From assembly GCA_031273185.1 (NCBI GenBank), contig JAISSG010000028.1, positions 1 through 12,165 on the forward strand: a stretch of 12,165 bases of DNA, given 5' to 3'. The notes beneath the pieces are model-generated. The model did no database searches, was not told the DNA's origin, and worked only from the letters and a program-made list of their open reading frames with translations. This document shows, piece by piece, positions 5,432 to 12,126 of the stretch; within the stretch, counting starts at the first letter, position 1, and the number at the start of each line of letters is the position of its first letter. The DNA comes from Treponema sp. Lineage in GTDB: Bacteria > Spirochaetota > Spirochaetia > Treponematales > Breznakiellaceae. Both the position numbers and the translations under genes were made by a program.

Positions 5432-8032
5432 TTACGCTTCCACGGCTTCAAACACCGATTCGCTGACGGCGAATTGCTCCATGCCGCTTGCCGCATACGG
5501 CGGCTTCCCCGACAGCTTTATCGTCCCCTCGCGGCAGGCGGCCTTGAACACCGTCCCGGCAGGCCAGTTGCGGGCGAGGAGCAGGCACGCCAGCTTTTCC
5601 TCAAGCTCTTTTTGCAAGGTGCGGCGCAGGGGCCGACCGCCAAACTTGGGATCCCAGCCCTTCTCGATAAGGAAGCGGCGGGCCGAGGGCAGTACCCGTA
5701 TGCGGTAGCTCTGCTCGGCAAGGCGGCTGGAAAGTTCCGCGAGTTCAATGTCGAATATCGCCTCTATCTGCTCTATGCTTAGCGGGTGGAACACCACCAC
5801 GTCGTCCACGCGGTTGAGGAATTCGGGGTTGAACAGGCGGCGCAGTTCCGACATCGCCTGGTTTTCGATCTCGTCCATGCTCATCAGGCCGGAGCCGGAG
5901 GCAAAGCCCATCCGCGAATCACGGGAAATCTCCCGCACACCGGCGTTGCTGGTCATGATGATGACGGTGTTGCGGAAGCTGACGGTATGGCCAAGGTTGT
6001 CCCGCAGTTCGCCCTCCTCCATCACCTGCAACAGTAAATTGAACACGTCACGGTGCGCCTTTTCTATTTCGTCAAACAGCACGACACGGTAGGGGTTGCG
6101 CCGGATTTTTTCGGTCAGCACCCCGCCCTCTTCATAGCCGATGTAACCGGGCGGCGCGCCCACCAGACGGGAGGCGTTGTGCTTTTCCATAAAGTCCGAC
6201 ATGTCGATGCGTACCAGCGAGTCCTCGCTGCCGAACAGGTACTCGGACAGTTTTTTTGCCAAAAGTGTTTTGCCGACACCGGTGGGCCCCAGAAAGATGA
6301 ACGAACCCATAGGTCTGCGCGGGGACGAGACCCCGGCACGGGAGCGGCGTATTGCCGAGGCGATGCGCTGCACGGCATCCTCCTGCCCTATCACCCGCTT
6401 GTGTATCTCCGCTTCCATGTTGAGCATCTTTTTCGATTCGTGCTCTTGCAGGTGCATGAGGGGAATTCCCGTCGCCTGCGACACCACGCGGCGTATGTCG
6501 TCCTCGTCAACCTTGTTCTGTTCGCGGCTGTAGGCGCGTTCCCATGCGACACGGGCGGACTCAAGGCGCAGTTTGAGGGAGCGAACCTTGTCCCGGATCA
6601 TGGCGGCGTGCTCGTAGTCCTGCGCGCTGACAAACACGCTTTTTTCCTCGACAAGGTCGTGTATCTCCGCCTCGATGTCGGCTATCTCCGGCGGCTCCTT
6701 GCAGTTTTCCAGCTTCCGCATCGCCCCCGCCTCATCGATGATGTCTATCGCCTTGTCCGGCATGAAACGCCCGGTGACAAAACGCTTGGCAAGCCGCGCG
6801 GCAAGGCTTACCGCATCGTCGGTGTAGTGTACCTTGTGGTGGTCTTCGTACTTTTTCTGGATGCCCCTGAGTATCTGCAAGGTCTCGTCCATGTCCGGCT
6901 CTTCCACGAGAACGGCCTGAAAACGCCGCTCCAGCGCGGCATCCCGCTCAAAGTGGCGGCGGTACTCGTTGAGCGTGGTCGTGCCGATGCACTGTATCTC
7001 GCCTCGGGAAAGCCCCGGCTTGAGCATATTCGACGCGTCGATGGTCCCCTCAGCGCCGCCCGCCCCGATGATCGTATGTATCTCGTCGATGAACAGAATG
7101 ACGCTCCCCGACTGGGTGATCTCCTTGGTGATCTTTTTCAGGCGCTCCTCAAACTCGCCCCGGTACTTCGTTCCCGCAACGATAGCGCCCATGTCGAGGG
7201 AAAGCACCCGCCGACCGGAAAGGGCTTCCGGGGCCTTATCCGAGACAAGCATCTGGGCAAGTCCCTCGACAATGGCGGTCTTGCCGACCCCCGGCTCTCC
7301 CACCAGCACGGGGTTGTTCTTCGTGCGCCGGGCAAGGATACGGATGATTCGGTTCACCTCGTTCTGCCTGCCGATTATCGGGTCGAGTTTGCCGGCCTTT
7401 GCCAATGCGGTAAGGTCACGGGAAAAGGTATCCAGCGTGGGTGTCAGCACCGGGTATGATGCCGGCCGTATTCTGGGACGATCCTGCTCGCCCCGTGGGT
7501 TCTGGTACTTGGACTGGCGGTCCCGGTGGATAAAGTACGAGGGGCAGCCATTTGCCGAAACGTAGTCCCCCTCGCCCCCCGGACTGGACGGCTGGGTAAA
7601 CGTCGTCTGCACAACGACCCGCAGCATATCGATGTCAACCGCCTTCTGGCTGAGAAAGGACTGGACGCTGGAATTCTGCTCGCGCATGGCGGCGAACAGG
7701 AGATGCTCCGTCCCCAGATAATCGCTTCCCATGGACCTCGCTTCCGTGGCAGCAAGGTCTACCATCGTCCGCGTGCGGCGGGCAGGCGGCACCTCGCCGT
7801 GAATCAAAATCCCCGGAATGCGGGGTATCGCGCTTTCCAGCGACCGCCTGAATTCGGCGATGTCGATCCGCAGGAACAACAGGGCCTTGCAGGCGGTCCC
7901 CGCCCCGTCCCTGAGCATGGCGATGATGATATGCTCCGGCAGGAGCTGATCGGAATTAAAGCGGCGCGCCTCTTCCTGCGCTTCCGAGGAAAGAATTCTC
8001 TGTACACGCTGAGTCAGGTCGCCCTTAAACAT
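5432..8032 (-). CDS. clpC: ATP-dependent Clp protease ATP-binding subunit ClpC
   Basis: A 866-residue Hsp100 unfoldase that threads substrates into the ClpP peptidase in the cytoplasm. Approximate layout: Clp N-domain 1-145; a longish variable linker 146-200; AAA1 with Walker A GEPGVGKT (~245), pore loop GTKYRGEF (~287), Walker B ILFIDE (~312) and arginine finger LERRF (~368); a UVR-type coiled segment at ~456-491 ([16 protein letters not shown]), which marks ClpC/ClpE rather than ClpB; AAA2 with GPTGVGKT (~582), pore loop GYIGYE (~629), Walker B VVLFDE (~650) and sensor 2 GGRPLRR (~798). RMGF at ~707-710 sits where ClpC proteins carry the ClpP-docking [LIV]-G-F loop. The ATG at 8032 is preferred (GAGGG 6 bases upstream); a TTG at 8035 would add one residue. 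No McsA/McsB or CtsR genes are adjacent. Confidence 0.95.
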   Translation of the reverse strand: MFKGDLTQRVQRILSSEAQEEARRFNSDQLLPEHIIIAMLRDGAGTACKALLFLRIDIAEFRRSLESAIPRIPGILIHGEVPPARRTRTMVDLAATEARSMGSDYLGTEHLLFAAMREQNSSVQSFLSQKAVDIDMLRVVVQTTFTQPSSPGGEGDYVSANGCPSYFIHRDRQSKYQNPRGEQDRPRIRPASYPVLTPTLDTFSRDLTALAKAGKLDPIIGRQNEVNRIIRILARRTKNNPVLVGEPGVGKTAIVEGLAQMLVSDKAPEALSGRRVLSLDMGAIVAGTKYRGEFEERLKKITKEITQSGSVILFIDEIHTIIGAGGAEGTIDASNMLKPGLSRGEIQCIGTTTLNEYRRHFERDAALERRFQAVLVEEPDMDETLQILRGIQKKYEDHHKVHYTDDAVSLAARLAKRFVTGRFMPDKAIDIIDEAGAMRKLENCKEPPEIADIEAEIHDLVEEKSVFVSAQDYEHAAMIRDKVRSLKLRLESARVAWERAYSREQNKVDEDDIRRVVSQATGIPLMHLQEHESKKMLNMEAEIHKRVIGQEDAVQRIASAIRRSRAGVSSPRRPMGSFIFLGPTGVGKTLLAKKLSEYLFGSEDSLVRIDMSDFMEKHNASRLVGAPPGYIGYEEGGVLTEKIRRNPYRVVLFDEIEKAHRDVFNLLLQVMEEGELRDNLGHTVSFRNTVIIMTSNAGVREISRDSRMGFASGSGLMSMDEIENQAMSELRRLFNPEFLNRVDDVVVFHPLSIEQIEAIFDIELAELSSRLAEQSYRIRVLPSARRFLIEKGWDPKFGGRPLRRTLQKELEEKLACLLLARNWPAGTVFKAACREGTIKLSGKPPYAASGMEQFAVSESVFEAVEA

Positions 8033-8067
8033 CAAAATCCCTCTATGGCTTTCTGCAAGATGCCTTA

Positions 8068-8096
8068 AATTTAGTTGATTATCCGGCTGTTTGCAA
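8068..8096 (-). promoter_or_regulatory. Candidate sigma-70-type promoter for clpC
   Basis: Minus strand TTGCAA (8091-8096), 17-base spacer, TAAATT (8068-8073), each 4 of 6 matches to consensus. It lies between the DUF192 stop codon and the clpC ribosome-binding site. No CIRCE or CtsR-type direct repeat was seen around it. Confidence 0.35.
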
Positions 8097-8109
8097 GAGA
8101 GAAAATGTG

Positions 8110-8583
8110 TTAAAAACCGATTTTGGCCACGTCGCCTGTCCGCACCCCGGCCCGGCCAAACCAGCCCTGTGGCACCTCCAAGGCATAGCGTACCGACCGG
8201 CTTGACATTACCGCATTCAGGTCATGCGGGTACATATCCCTGATTTCGGTTATCCGCCCGTCGGATGCGATAAAGGCAATCGAAAGGGGGATGAGGGTAT
8301 TTTTCATCCAAAAAGAAAGCTGCTGGTCCCGGTCAAAGACAAAAAGCATGCCCTCGCCGTCGGGCAGTTCTTTCCGATTCATTAGCCCCTGGCTACGCTC
8401 CTGTTCGCTTGCCGCTATCTCAGCGACAATTTCCGCCAGGACAAAGCCATCCCTCTCGATGGGCAGGGTGGCAGTCCTGAGCTTTTTGGGGGAACAGGCG
8501 GCAAGGCTGGCGTTGGCGAGGATTAAGGCAAGGCAGAAAAACGCGCGGGCGGTGCGCCGGGACTGAATATGCCTAGAATTCAT
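8110..8583 (-). CDS. DUF192 family lipoprotein
   Basis: 157 residues from the ATG at 8583. An Arg-rich start (MNSRHIQSRRTARAFF), a hydrophobic stretch and LANASLAAC (Cys30) make a lipoprotein signal. The body is DUF192 (COG1430): EQERSQGLMNRKELPDGEGM, LFVFD, SFWMKNTLIPLSIAFI, then DGRITEI, ALEVPQGWF and GVRTGDV. The domain is short, exported and of unknown biochemical role. The start overlaps the end of the upstream gene by 11 bases, so the two are translationally coupled; an upstream start at 8625 would put ordinary polar residues before the signal and is less likely. A perfect 14-base palindrome (8584-8597) covers the probable ribosome-binding site. Confidence 0.85.
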   Translation of the reverse strand: MNSRHIQSRRTARAFFCLALILANASLAACSPKKLRTATLPIERDGFVLAEIVAEIAASEQERSQGLMNRKELPDGEGMLFVFDRDQQLSFWMKNTLIPLSIAFIASDGRITEIRDMYPHDLNAVMSSRSVRYALEVPQGWFGRAGVRTGDVAKIGF

Positions 8584-9175
8584 CCAGGAATTCCTGGCGT
8601 TGCAGGACTCTGCGGGATTCGACAAGCGATGATTCGTTGATTATGTCGTCAAAGACCCGCTTGTCGATATACTTGACGGTCAGGGGACGCTCCAGGGCAA
8701 GCCGCGTGTCCTCGGTTTCCCACACCGCCTCTTTCGGGTCGAGGTAGGACGGCGGGCCGTATTTTCTGACCAGGTCGGTAAAAATCGAATAGTGGTCGAT
8801 CTGGCCCGTGTTCATGGTAAACGCCATAATGAAGAGAGAGCCGTCACGAAGCTGGAAAAAAGCACGCCTAATGAACGATGAGCCGGAGGTTTCTACCAGG
8901 CTTTCCTCCCTGGCCGGCAGAAACGATACATCGCGGTCGCCCCGGAAATTGAACATATCGTCATTAAGCAAGGCTTCCTTGAGTTCGTCCAGGCTCATGC
9001 CCAGCACGATCTCCCGAAACTGCCTCGGCAGTGCCGGCCCCTCTTTGCCATCAGGACTCTTATCCGCAGCGCCGCCACCTTCAGCCGACTGGGCCCAAGC
9101 CCCCGGCGCAACCAGCGAAAAAGCGGCAAACAGGCACACGAAGGCAAATGTTCGACACCAGCGAGCTTGATTCAT
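8573..9175 (-). CDS. Exported protein of unknown function
   Basis: 200 residues with a signal peptide cut after AWA (residue ~28), then a Gly/Asp-rich spacer. The mature domain begins REIVLGMSLDELKEALLND, which recalls the 'G-M-S/T-x-x-E' start of small SmpA/BLIP-like folds. It continues with a beta-rich middle (AFFQLRDGSLFIMAFTMN) and VRKYGPPSYLDPKEAVWE. No catalytic motif is visible. No Shine-Dalgarno sequence precedes the ATG at 9175, and a promoter ending 8 bases upstream suggests a leaderless message. The gene is directly coupled to the DUF192 lipoprotein, so the two probably act in the same envelope process. The fold suggestion is tentative. Confidence 0.75.
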   Translation of the reverse strand: MNQARWCRTFAFVCLFAAFSLVAPGAWAQSAEGGGAADKSPDGKEGPALPRQFREIVLGMSLDELKEALLNDDMFNFRGDRDVSFLPAREESLVETSGSSFIRRAFFQLRDGSLFIMAFTMNTGQIDHYSIFTDLVRKYGPPSYLDPKEAVWETEDTRLALERPLTVKYIDKRVFDDIINESSLVESRRVLQRQEFLDEF

Positions 9176-9183
9176 TTGATTCG

Positions 9184-9212
9184 ATTATCGGCAAAAAAGG
9201 GGCAAAGATCAA
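9184..9212 (-). promoter_or_regulatory. Promoter placing the transcript start at the start codon (probable leaderless mRNA)
   Basis: Minus strand TTGATC (9207-9212, 4 of 6), 17-base spacer, GATAAT (9184-9189, 5 of 6). With normal spacing the first transcribed base is at about 9177-9175, at or within two bases of the ATG. This fits the absence of a Shine-Dalgarno sequence for the exported protein. Confidence 0.55.
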
Positions 9213-9293
9213 GAAAGCGCATTGCCTAAAAAACGAACTCACGTTATTAGTACCCTTATTCAGGCAAACCTGTTCAAGCCACCCCCAGTCCCC

Positions 9294-9335
9294 TTTGCTC
9301 TCTGCTCTCTGCTCTTTGCTCTTTGCTCTTTGCCC
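9294..9335. repeat. Six tandem 7-bp repeats (TTTGCTC / TCTGCTC)
   Basis: Six units: TTTGCTC, TCTGCTC twice, TTTGCTC twice, TTTGCCC. The array begins three bases after the stop codon of the PPC-like gene (minus strand). It has the same period as the array at 1615-1670 but a different sequence. The rest of 9176-9293 holds only the leaderless promoter. Confidence 0.9.
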
Positions 9336-9337
9336 TT

Positions 9338-10372
9338 TTACCGCGTCTCCGCGTGGAGGGTGCATCGGCCTGTCACTCCCTCGAACCCCTTGACCTCGAT
9401 GTAAACGGTTCCCCTGTCGAGCCGATGTGAAATCAAGGCGTTCCCCCCTTCCCCGCCGTCATCGTCCTCGGCTATCAGATTCCCCCGCGCATCGTGGAAG
9501 AAGAGGACTGTATCCAAATGACCCCTGGTTTGGACGACAAATTGGGTTCCGTTCCGGGGTACGTCATAGCGGAACCACCGGGACTCGGAAGCCGCATAGA
9601 AAATAACCGGGAAGGACTCCCCAAGCTTTATGGCAACAGCGCGGGAACGCTCGGTGTTCCGCGCCGTATCGGGAGGAACAGGCTCAAAACTGGCCAGGAT
9701 GCGATAGGGGCCGCTTATGCCGCTGTTGTAACCCGTCACCCTGAACAAATAAGCCTTGCCAGATTCGGCAAAAAAATCCAGGCGGGCATTTTCGTCCTCG
9801 CCCCCGTCGTCATTTTCGGCAATGAGACGGTAAGAATCGTCAAAGGCCCTTAGATAGGTGTCGGCGCTGCCAATAGTCTCCACAACCACAAAACCGGCGC
9901 CGGATGGCCGAACGCTGTACCATTGGTCCCCCCCCGCAGTGAGGTTGCCGGAAACCACGGTTCCAAAGCGCAGTTCCGCAGCCGAAGGGATGGGCCGGAA
10001 ACTCGCCCAGATACGATACGGGCCGCTCTCGCCGTCTTCATATCCTCTCACTTTGAAGAGATAGGCCTTGCCCGCCCCGACAAATATTTCCAGCCGGGCG
10101 TTGGCGTCTTCACCACCGTCATCATCTGAGGCAATAAGGTTCCTGGAATCGTCATAGGCTTCCAGATACGTGTCAAGATCACCAGAGGTCTCCACGCTTA
10201 CCAGGCCGGCCTCGGTGGGCCTTACCCTGTACCATTGCTCTCCCCCTCCAGTCAGGTTCCCGGAAGTTATGGCTCCAAAACGCAGATCCTGGGGTGTTTG
10301 CGCGTACAGGCTGCCCGAAACGAACAGAAACAGACCGGCAACAACGGTCAAAACGTGGTTTTTATGGCACAT
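9338..10372 (-). CDS. Exported protein with three PPC-like beta domains
   Basis: 344 residues with a signal peptide (MCHKNHVLTVVAGLFLFVSG..LYAQ). The mature protein is three tandem ~100-residue repeats (about 28-126, 132-230, 243-342). Each has the pattern seen in pre-peptidase C-terminal (PPC) domains: RFG-x-I-x-SGNLTGGGEQWYRV at the start, an aromatic/valine strand (LVSVETSGDLDTYLEAYD), an acidic turn (DDDGGEDANARL; NDDGGEDENARL; DDDGGEGGNALI) and AYLFKVRGYEDGESGPYR. The acidic turns may bind calcium, as in related beta-sandwich domains. There is no protease domain, so it is probably a stand-alone binding or envelope protein. Repeats 1 and 2 are close and repeat 3 is diverged. AGGGGAG 9 bases before the ATG supports the start. 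Confidence 0.85.
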   Translation of the reverse strand: MCHKNHVLTVVAGLFLFVSGSLYAQTPQDLRFGAITSGNLTGGGEQWYRVRPTEAGLVSVETSGDLDTYLEAYDDSRNLIASDDDGGEDANARLEIFVGAGKAYLFKVRGYEDGESGPYRIWASFRPIPSAAELRFGTVVSGNLTAGGDQWYSVRPSGAGFVVVETIGSADTYLRAFDDSYRLIAENDDGGEDENARLDFFAESGKAYLFRVTGYNSGISGPYRILASFEPVPPDTARNTERSRAVAIKLGESFPVIFYAASESRWFRYDVPRNGTQFVVQTRGHLDTVLFFHDARGNLIAEDDDGGEGGNALISHRLDRGTVYIEVKGFEGVTGRCTLHAETR

Positions 10373-10378
10373 GCCGTC

Positions 10379-10407
10379 ATTCTCCCCTAAAGCAGAAACG
10401 GTGTCAA
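10379..10407 (-). promoter_or_regulatory. Candidate promoter next to the PPC-like gene
   Basis: Perfect TTGACA (10402-10407), 17-base spacer, GAGAAT (10379-10384, 4 of 6), minus strand. The expected start would be the A of the ATG, yet a good Shine-Dalgarno AGGGGAG overlaps the -10 region. Either this promoter is not used and transcription starts upstream, or the gene can be read from two kinds of message. Confidence 0.35.
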
Positions 10408-10417
10408 GCCAGCGCGT

Positions 10418-10473
10418 TGCCTCATTGAAAATGTTACCGAAAAGAGGAGATGCCTCAAACAGAAAATGTTACC
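10418..10473. repeat. Pair of imperfect direct repeats
   Basis: TGCCTCATTGAAAATGTTACC at 10418-10438 is repeated at 10451-10473 with a small insertion, sharing TGCCTCA and GAAAATGTTACC. The pair sits in the non-coding stretch 10373-10589. Closely spaced repeats of this kind occur at ends of some insertion sequences (for example IS21-like ends) and near regulatory sites; no transposase is present to decide. Confidence 0.6.
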
Positions 10474-10565
10474 CAAATTAAACTTAGAGCTTATCCGGTA
10501 ATAAGTCCTAGATGGACCGAAATGATTTGTCGCTATCTCTTTTGTATTATTTGCAAGCACTGCCA

Positions 10566-10590
10566 ATATATGCAATTTCCTTGCATATAT
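10566..10590. repeat. 10-bp perfect inverted repeat
   Basis: ATATATGCAA (10566-10575), spacer TTTCC, TTGCATATAT (10581-10590). It begins at the stop codon of the truncated toxin and has no T-run. It could be an operator-like site or a scar of the deletion that removed the rest of the toxin gene. Confidence 0.7.
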
Positions 10591-10712
10591 CAACCTGTTA
10601 GGCGATGTTTGGCTTTAAGCCCTATTAAATCCACATGGGCACATTCCCCGAAGACATGTTTTAATTTGTTTACCAATTTCCAAGAAATATTGGCATCAAG
10701 CAGTATTTTCAC
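10590..10712 (-). pseudogene. Truncated DUF5615 PIN-like toxin
   Basis: A GTG at 10712, 9 bases after the DUF433 stop, opens a 40-codon frame starting MKILLDANISWKLVNKLK and then HVFGECAHVDLIGL. This is the typical N-terminus of DUF5615 (Mut7-C/PIN-like) putative ribonucleases, including the conserved acidic Asp in 'LLDANIS'. The family is normally about 110-120 residues and follows DUF433 genes as the toxin of a toxin-antitoxin pair. Here similarity ends at about residue 32, and a stop follows at 10590-10592. The remaining catalytic acidic residues are missing, so it should be inactive. Confidence 0.75.
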
Positions 10713-10721
10713 CCAGGTTAT

Positions 10722-10958
10722 CTACGCCACGGCAATTACTTTTGTTATTTCTTCACGCCTTGCAGCAAAAGCGAGCGCGGCCTTTATATGTATTTCCTTT
10801 AGCAAGGGATAATCACCCAATATTTCAGATATAGGTATCCCCTCTGATAACCATTGCAGAATATCCCCAACAGTTATTCTTGTACCCTTTATACAGGGTT
10901 TTCCAAAACGAATTCCCTGATCGATGGCTATGTAATTCGATAATTCTTCAATTCCCAT
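10722..10958 (-). CDS. DUF433 family antitoxin-like protein
   Basis: 78 residues with a compact helix-turn-helix-like DUF433 domain: YIAIDQGIRFGKPCIKGTRI, TVGDILQWLSEGIPISEIL and DYPLLKEIHIKAALAFAARR. DUF433 proteins are usually the antitoxin of a pair with a DUF5615 nuclease-like toxin and often repress their own promoter. The stop is 9 bases before the toxin start, so they formed one unit. The antitoxin is complete although the toxin is truncated. No strong ribosome-binding site precedes the ATG at 10958. The start is supported by the family's usual length. Confidence 0.85.
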   Translation of the reverse strand: MGIEELSNYIAIDQGIRFGKPCIKGTRITVGDILQWLSEGIPISEILGDYPLLKEIHIKAALAFAARREEITKVIAVA

Positions 10959-10967
10959 GCTTATAGG

Positions 10968-11060
10968 TTACAATGTTTTTTTGAATATGTCCATAACCAG
11001 CAATTCCCAAGCGTATGTCTTTTCACGTATTTTGATAATTCTTGCCAGCCAATCGAACAT
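10968..11060 (-). other. Short ORF (30 codons), possible gene remnant
   Basis: Minus strand, from the ATG at 11060, MFDWLARIIKIREKTYAWEL then LVMDIFKKTL and a stop just before the DUF433 gene. The composition looks protein-like (hydrophobic/basic, helical). There is no proper ribosome-binding site and I recognise no family. It may be the tail of a lost gene or chance. The rest of 10959-11085 shows nothing else. Confidence 0.25.
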
Positions 11061-11085
11061 GCCTGCTAAAATTGCATTTTTGGAT

Positions 11086-11114
11086 AAAAAATTTTCCCGC
11101 CTGCGGCGGGAAAA
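11086..11114 (-). terminator. Rho-independent terminator of the FGE-like gene
   Basis: Perfect 10-bp inverted repeat TTTTCCCGCC (11092-11101) / GGCGGGAAAA (11105-11114) with a 3-base loop. On the minus strand it is followed by six T (11086-11091). It sits downstream of the FGE-like gene and upstream of the short ORF/DUF433 unit, separating the two transcripts. Confidence 0.8.
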
Positions 11115-11168
11115 AAATCTGTAGCGTCTGTAGCCCTACAAAAACCCTCGCTCTCCGAAGACTGCTCC

Positions 11169-11228
11169 GGCATCGGAGGGCTCCCCGCTCCGCGCTTAAC
11201 GCGCTCCGCTCCTCGCCCCCGCGATGCC
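11169..11228 (-). other. GC-rich inverted-repeat region downstream of the FGE-like gene
   Basis: Arms GGCATCG (11169-11175) and CGATGCC (11222-11228) enclose a very GC-rich stretch with a smaller CGCG-CTTAA-CGCG hairpin (11191-11203). The outer arm begins 11 bases past the TGA at 11239-11241. A structured element at this place is reminiscent of the hairpin found downstream of some diversity-generating retroelement target sites, but this is only positional. Confidence 0.4.
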
Positions 11229-11241
11229 TCCGCAGAACTCA

Positions 11242-11337
11242 GGGGCGAACCAGCCGGAAACCGATGCCGTAGCCCCTGCTGCTCGGGTAGTAGCTGCCGT
11301 ACCGCTAGGCTGAACGGAGGATCTGCCCGTAGTCGTT
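11242..11337 (-). other. Variable-region-like C-terminal coding segment with amber codon
   Basis: After GGSW the codons read N D Y G Q I L R S A, then TAG, then RYGSYYPSSRGYGIGFRLVR. The Tyr, Gly, Ser, Asp and Ile codons at the loop positions are TAC, GGC, AGC, GAC and ATC. Each can be derived from an AAC (Asn) codon by changing adenines only, the signature of adenine-directed mutagenesis in diversity-generating retroelement targets of the FGE/C-type-lectin fold. GC-rich codon use could also give this pattern. No reverse transcriptase or template repeat is in the window. Confidence 0.35.
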
Positions 11338-12126
11338 CCACGACCCGCCACGTAACACCCGGTAGGCGCCAGAAACGGGCCCAGCCGGGTCGTTCTGCGC
11401 CGCGCTCGAATAGACACCATACCAGTCCCAGCACCATTCCCACACGTTCCCGTGCATGTCGTATAAGCCCCACGCATTCGCGGGCTTCTTCCCTACCTCA
11501 TGCGTCTTGTCCCCGCTGTTGCTGTCAAACCACCCCGTATTGTCGCTTATGCTCGCCCCGGTGTTGTACGCGGTCGTCGTCCCGGCACGGCAGGCATACT
11601 CCCATTGTGCCTCCGTCGGCAAACGGTACCCAGTGGAGCCGGGGATTATCTGGGCAGCGTCCCATGTCGAGCTCCTGCTCTCCGGCACCCTCCCCCACGC
11701 CGCCGGGTCGGTGCTCCCGCTTATGCTGTACGCCGGGCTCAAGCCTTCCCTCATGCTCAGCCTGTTGCAAAATACCAGCGCGTCATACCAGCTTACGTAC
11801 TCTACCGGCCTTCTCGCGTCCGTCTCGCCCGCCGCAGGCGGCCTGCCATTGGCCGTCGTAAAATAGCTGGGGTTTTCCCCCATCACGGCCTGGTACTGCC
11901 CCTGCGTTACCTCGTACTTGCCCATCTGAAAGGCGCTGAGCGTTACCGTATGCTGGGTCTCGTCGCTGTCCCGCCCCGGCTCGCCCGCGGGGCTGCCCAT
12001 CGTGAAGGTCCCAGCGGGAATCCTCACCATTTCGATATGGCCGCCGCCAGACTGGGCGCAGGCTGCGGAGGCCAGCGCGACAAGCGCGGCAATCGCCAGG
12101 ACTGCCGCGGTTTTCCGTTTGTTCAT
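11305..12126 (-). CDS. Exported FGE/SUMF1-domain protein, interrupted near its C-terminus by TAG
   Basis: 273 residues from the ATG at 12126 (AAGGAGAGG 5-9 bases upstream). The signal sequence ends ALASAACAQ; Cys23 could be a relaxed spirochaetal lipobox, otherwise it is cleaved by signal peptidase I. The rest is a formylglycine-generating-enzyme-type domain with a C-type-lectin-like fold: VRIPAGTFTMGS (~35-45), KYEVTQGQYQAVMG (~70-83), PVEYVSWYDALVFCNRLS (~107-124), YRLPTEAQWEYACRAGT (~167-183), GLYDMHGNVWEWCWDW (~220-235) and RVLRGGSWN (~256-264). An in-frame TAG (11305-11307) precedes 21 further codons ending GIGFRLVRP and TGA (11239-11241), the normal end of this domain. So the gene carries a nonsense codon, or is read through. 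Many bacterial members are not enzymes but surface or binding proteins. Resembles the TvpA type of Treponema denticola in plan. Confidence 0.85.
   Translation of the reverse strand: MNKRKTAAVLAIAALVALASAACAQSGGGHIEMVRIPAGTFTMGSPAGEPGRDSDETQHTVTLSAFQMGKYEVTQGQYQAVMGENPSYFTTANGRPPAAGETDARRPVEYVSWYDALVFCNRLSMREGLSPAYSISGSTDPAAWGRVPESRSSTWDAAQIIPGSTGYRLPTEAQWEYACRAGTTTAYNTGASISDNTGWFDSNSGDKTHEVGKKPANAWGLYDMHGNVWEWCWDWYGVYSSAAQNDPAGPVSGAYRVLRGGSWNDYGQILRSA

Noticed and set aside
6053..7459. 468-codon open frame on the plus strand opposite clpC
   Set aside because: It is antisense to a clear ClpC with all AAA motifs; its long open frame is explained by the GC-biased codons of clpC. No recognisable domain.
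10387..10593. 68-codon minus-strand frame between the PPC-like gene and the toxin fragment
   Set aside because: No family resemblance or ribosome-binding site; it runs through the direct repeats and into the toxin fragment.
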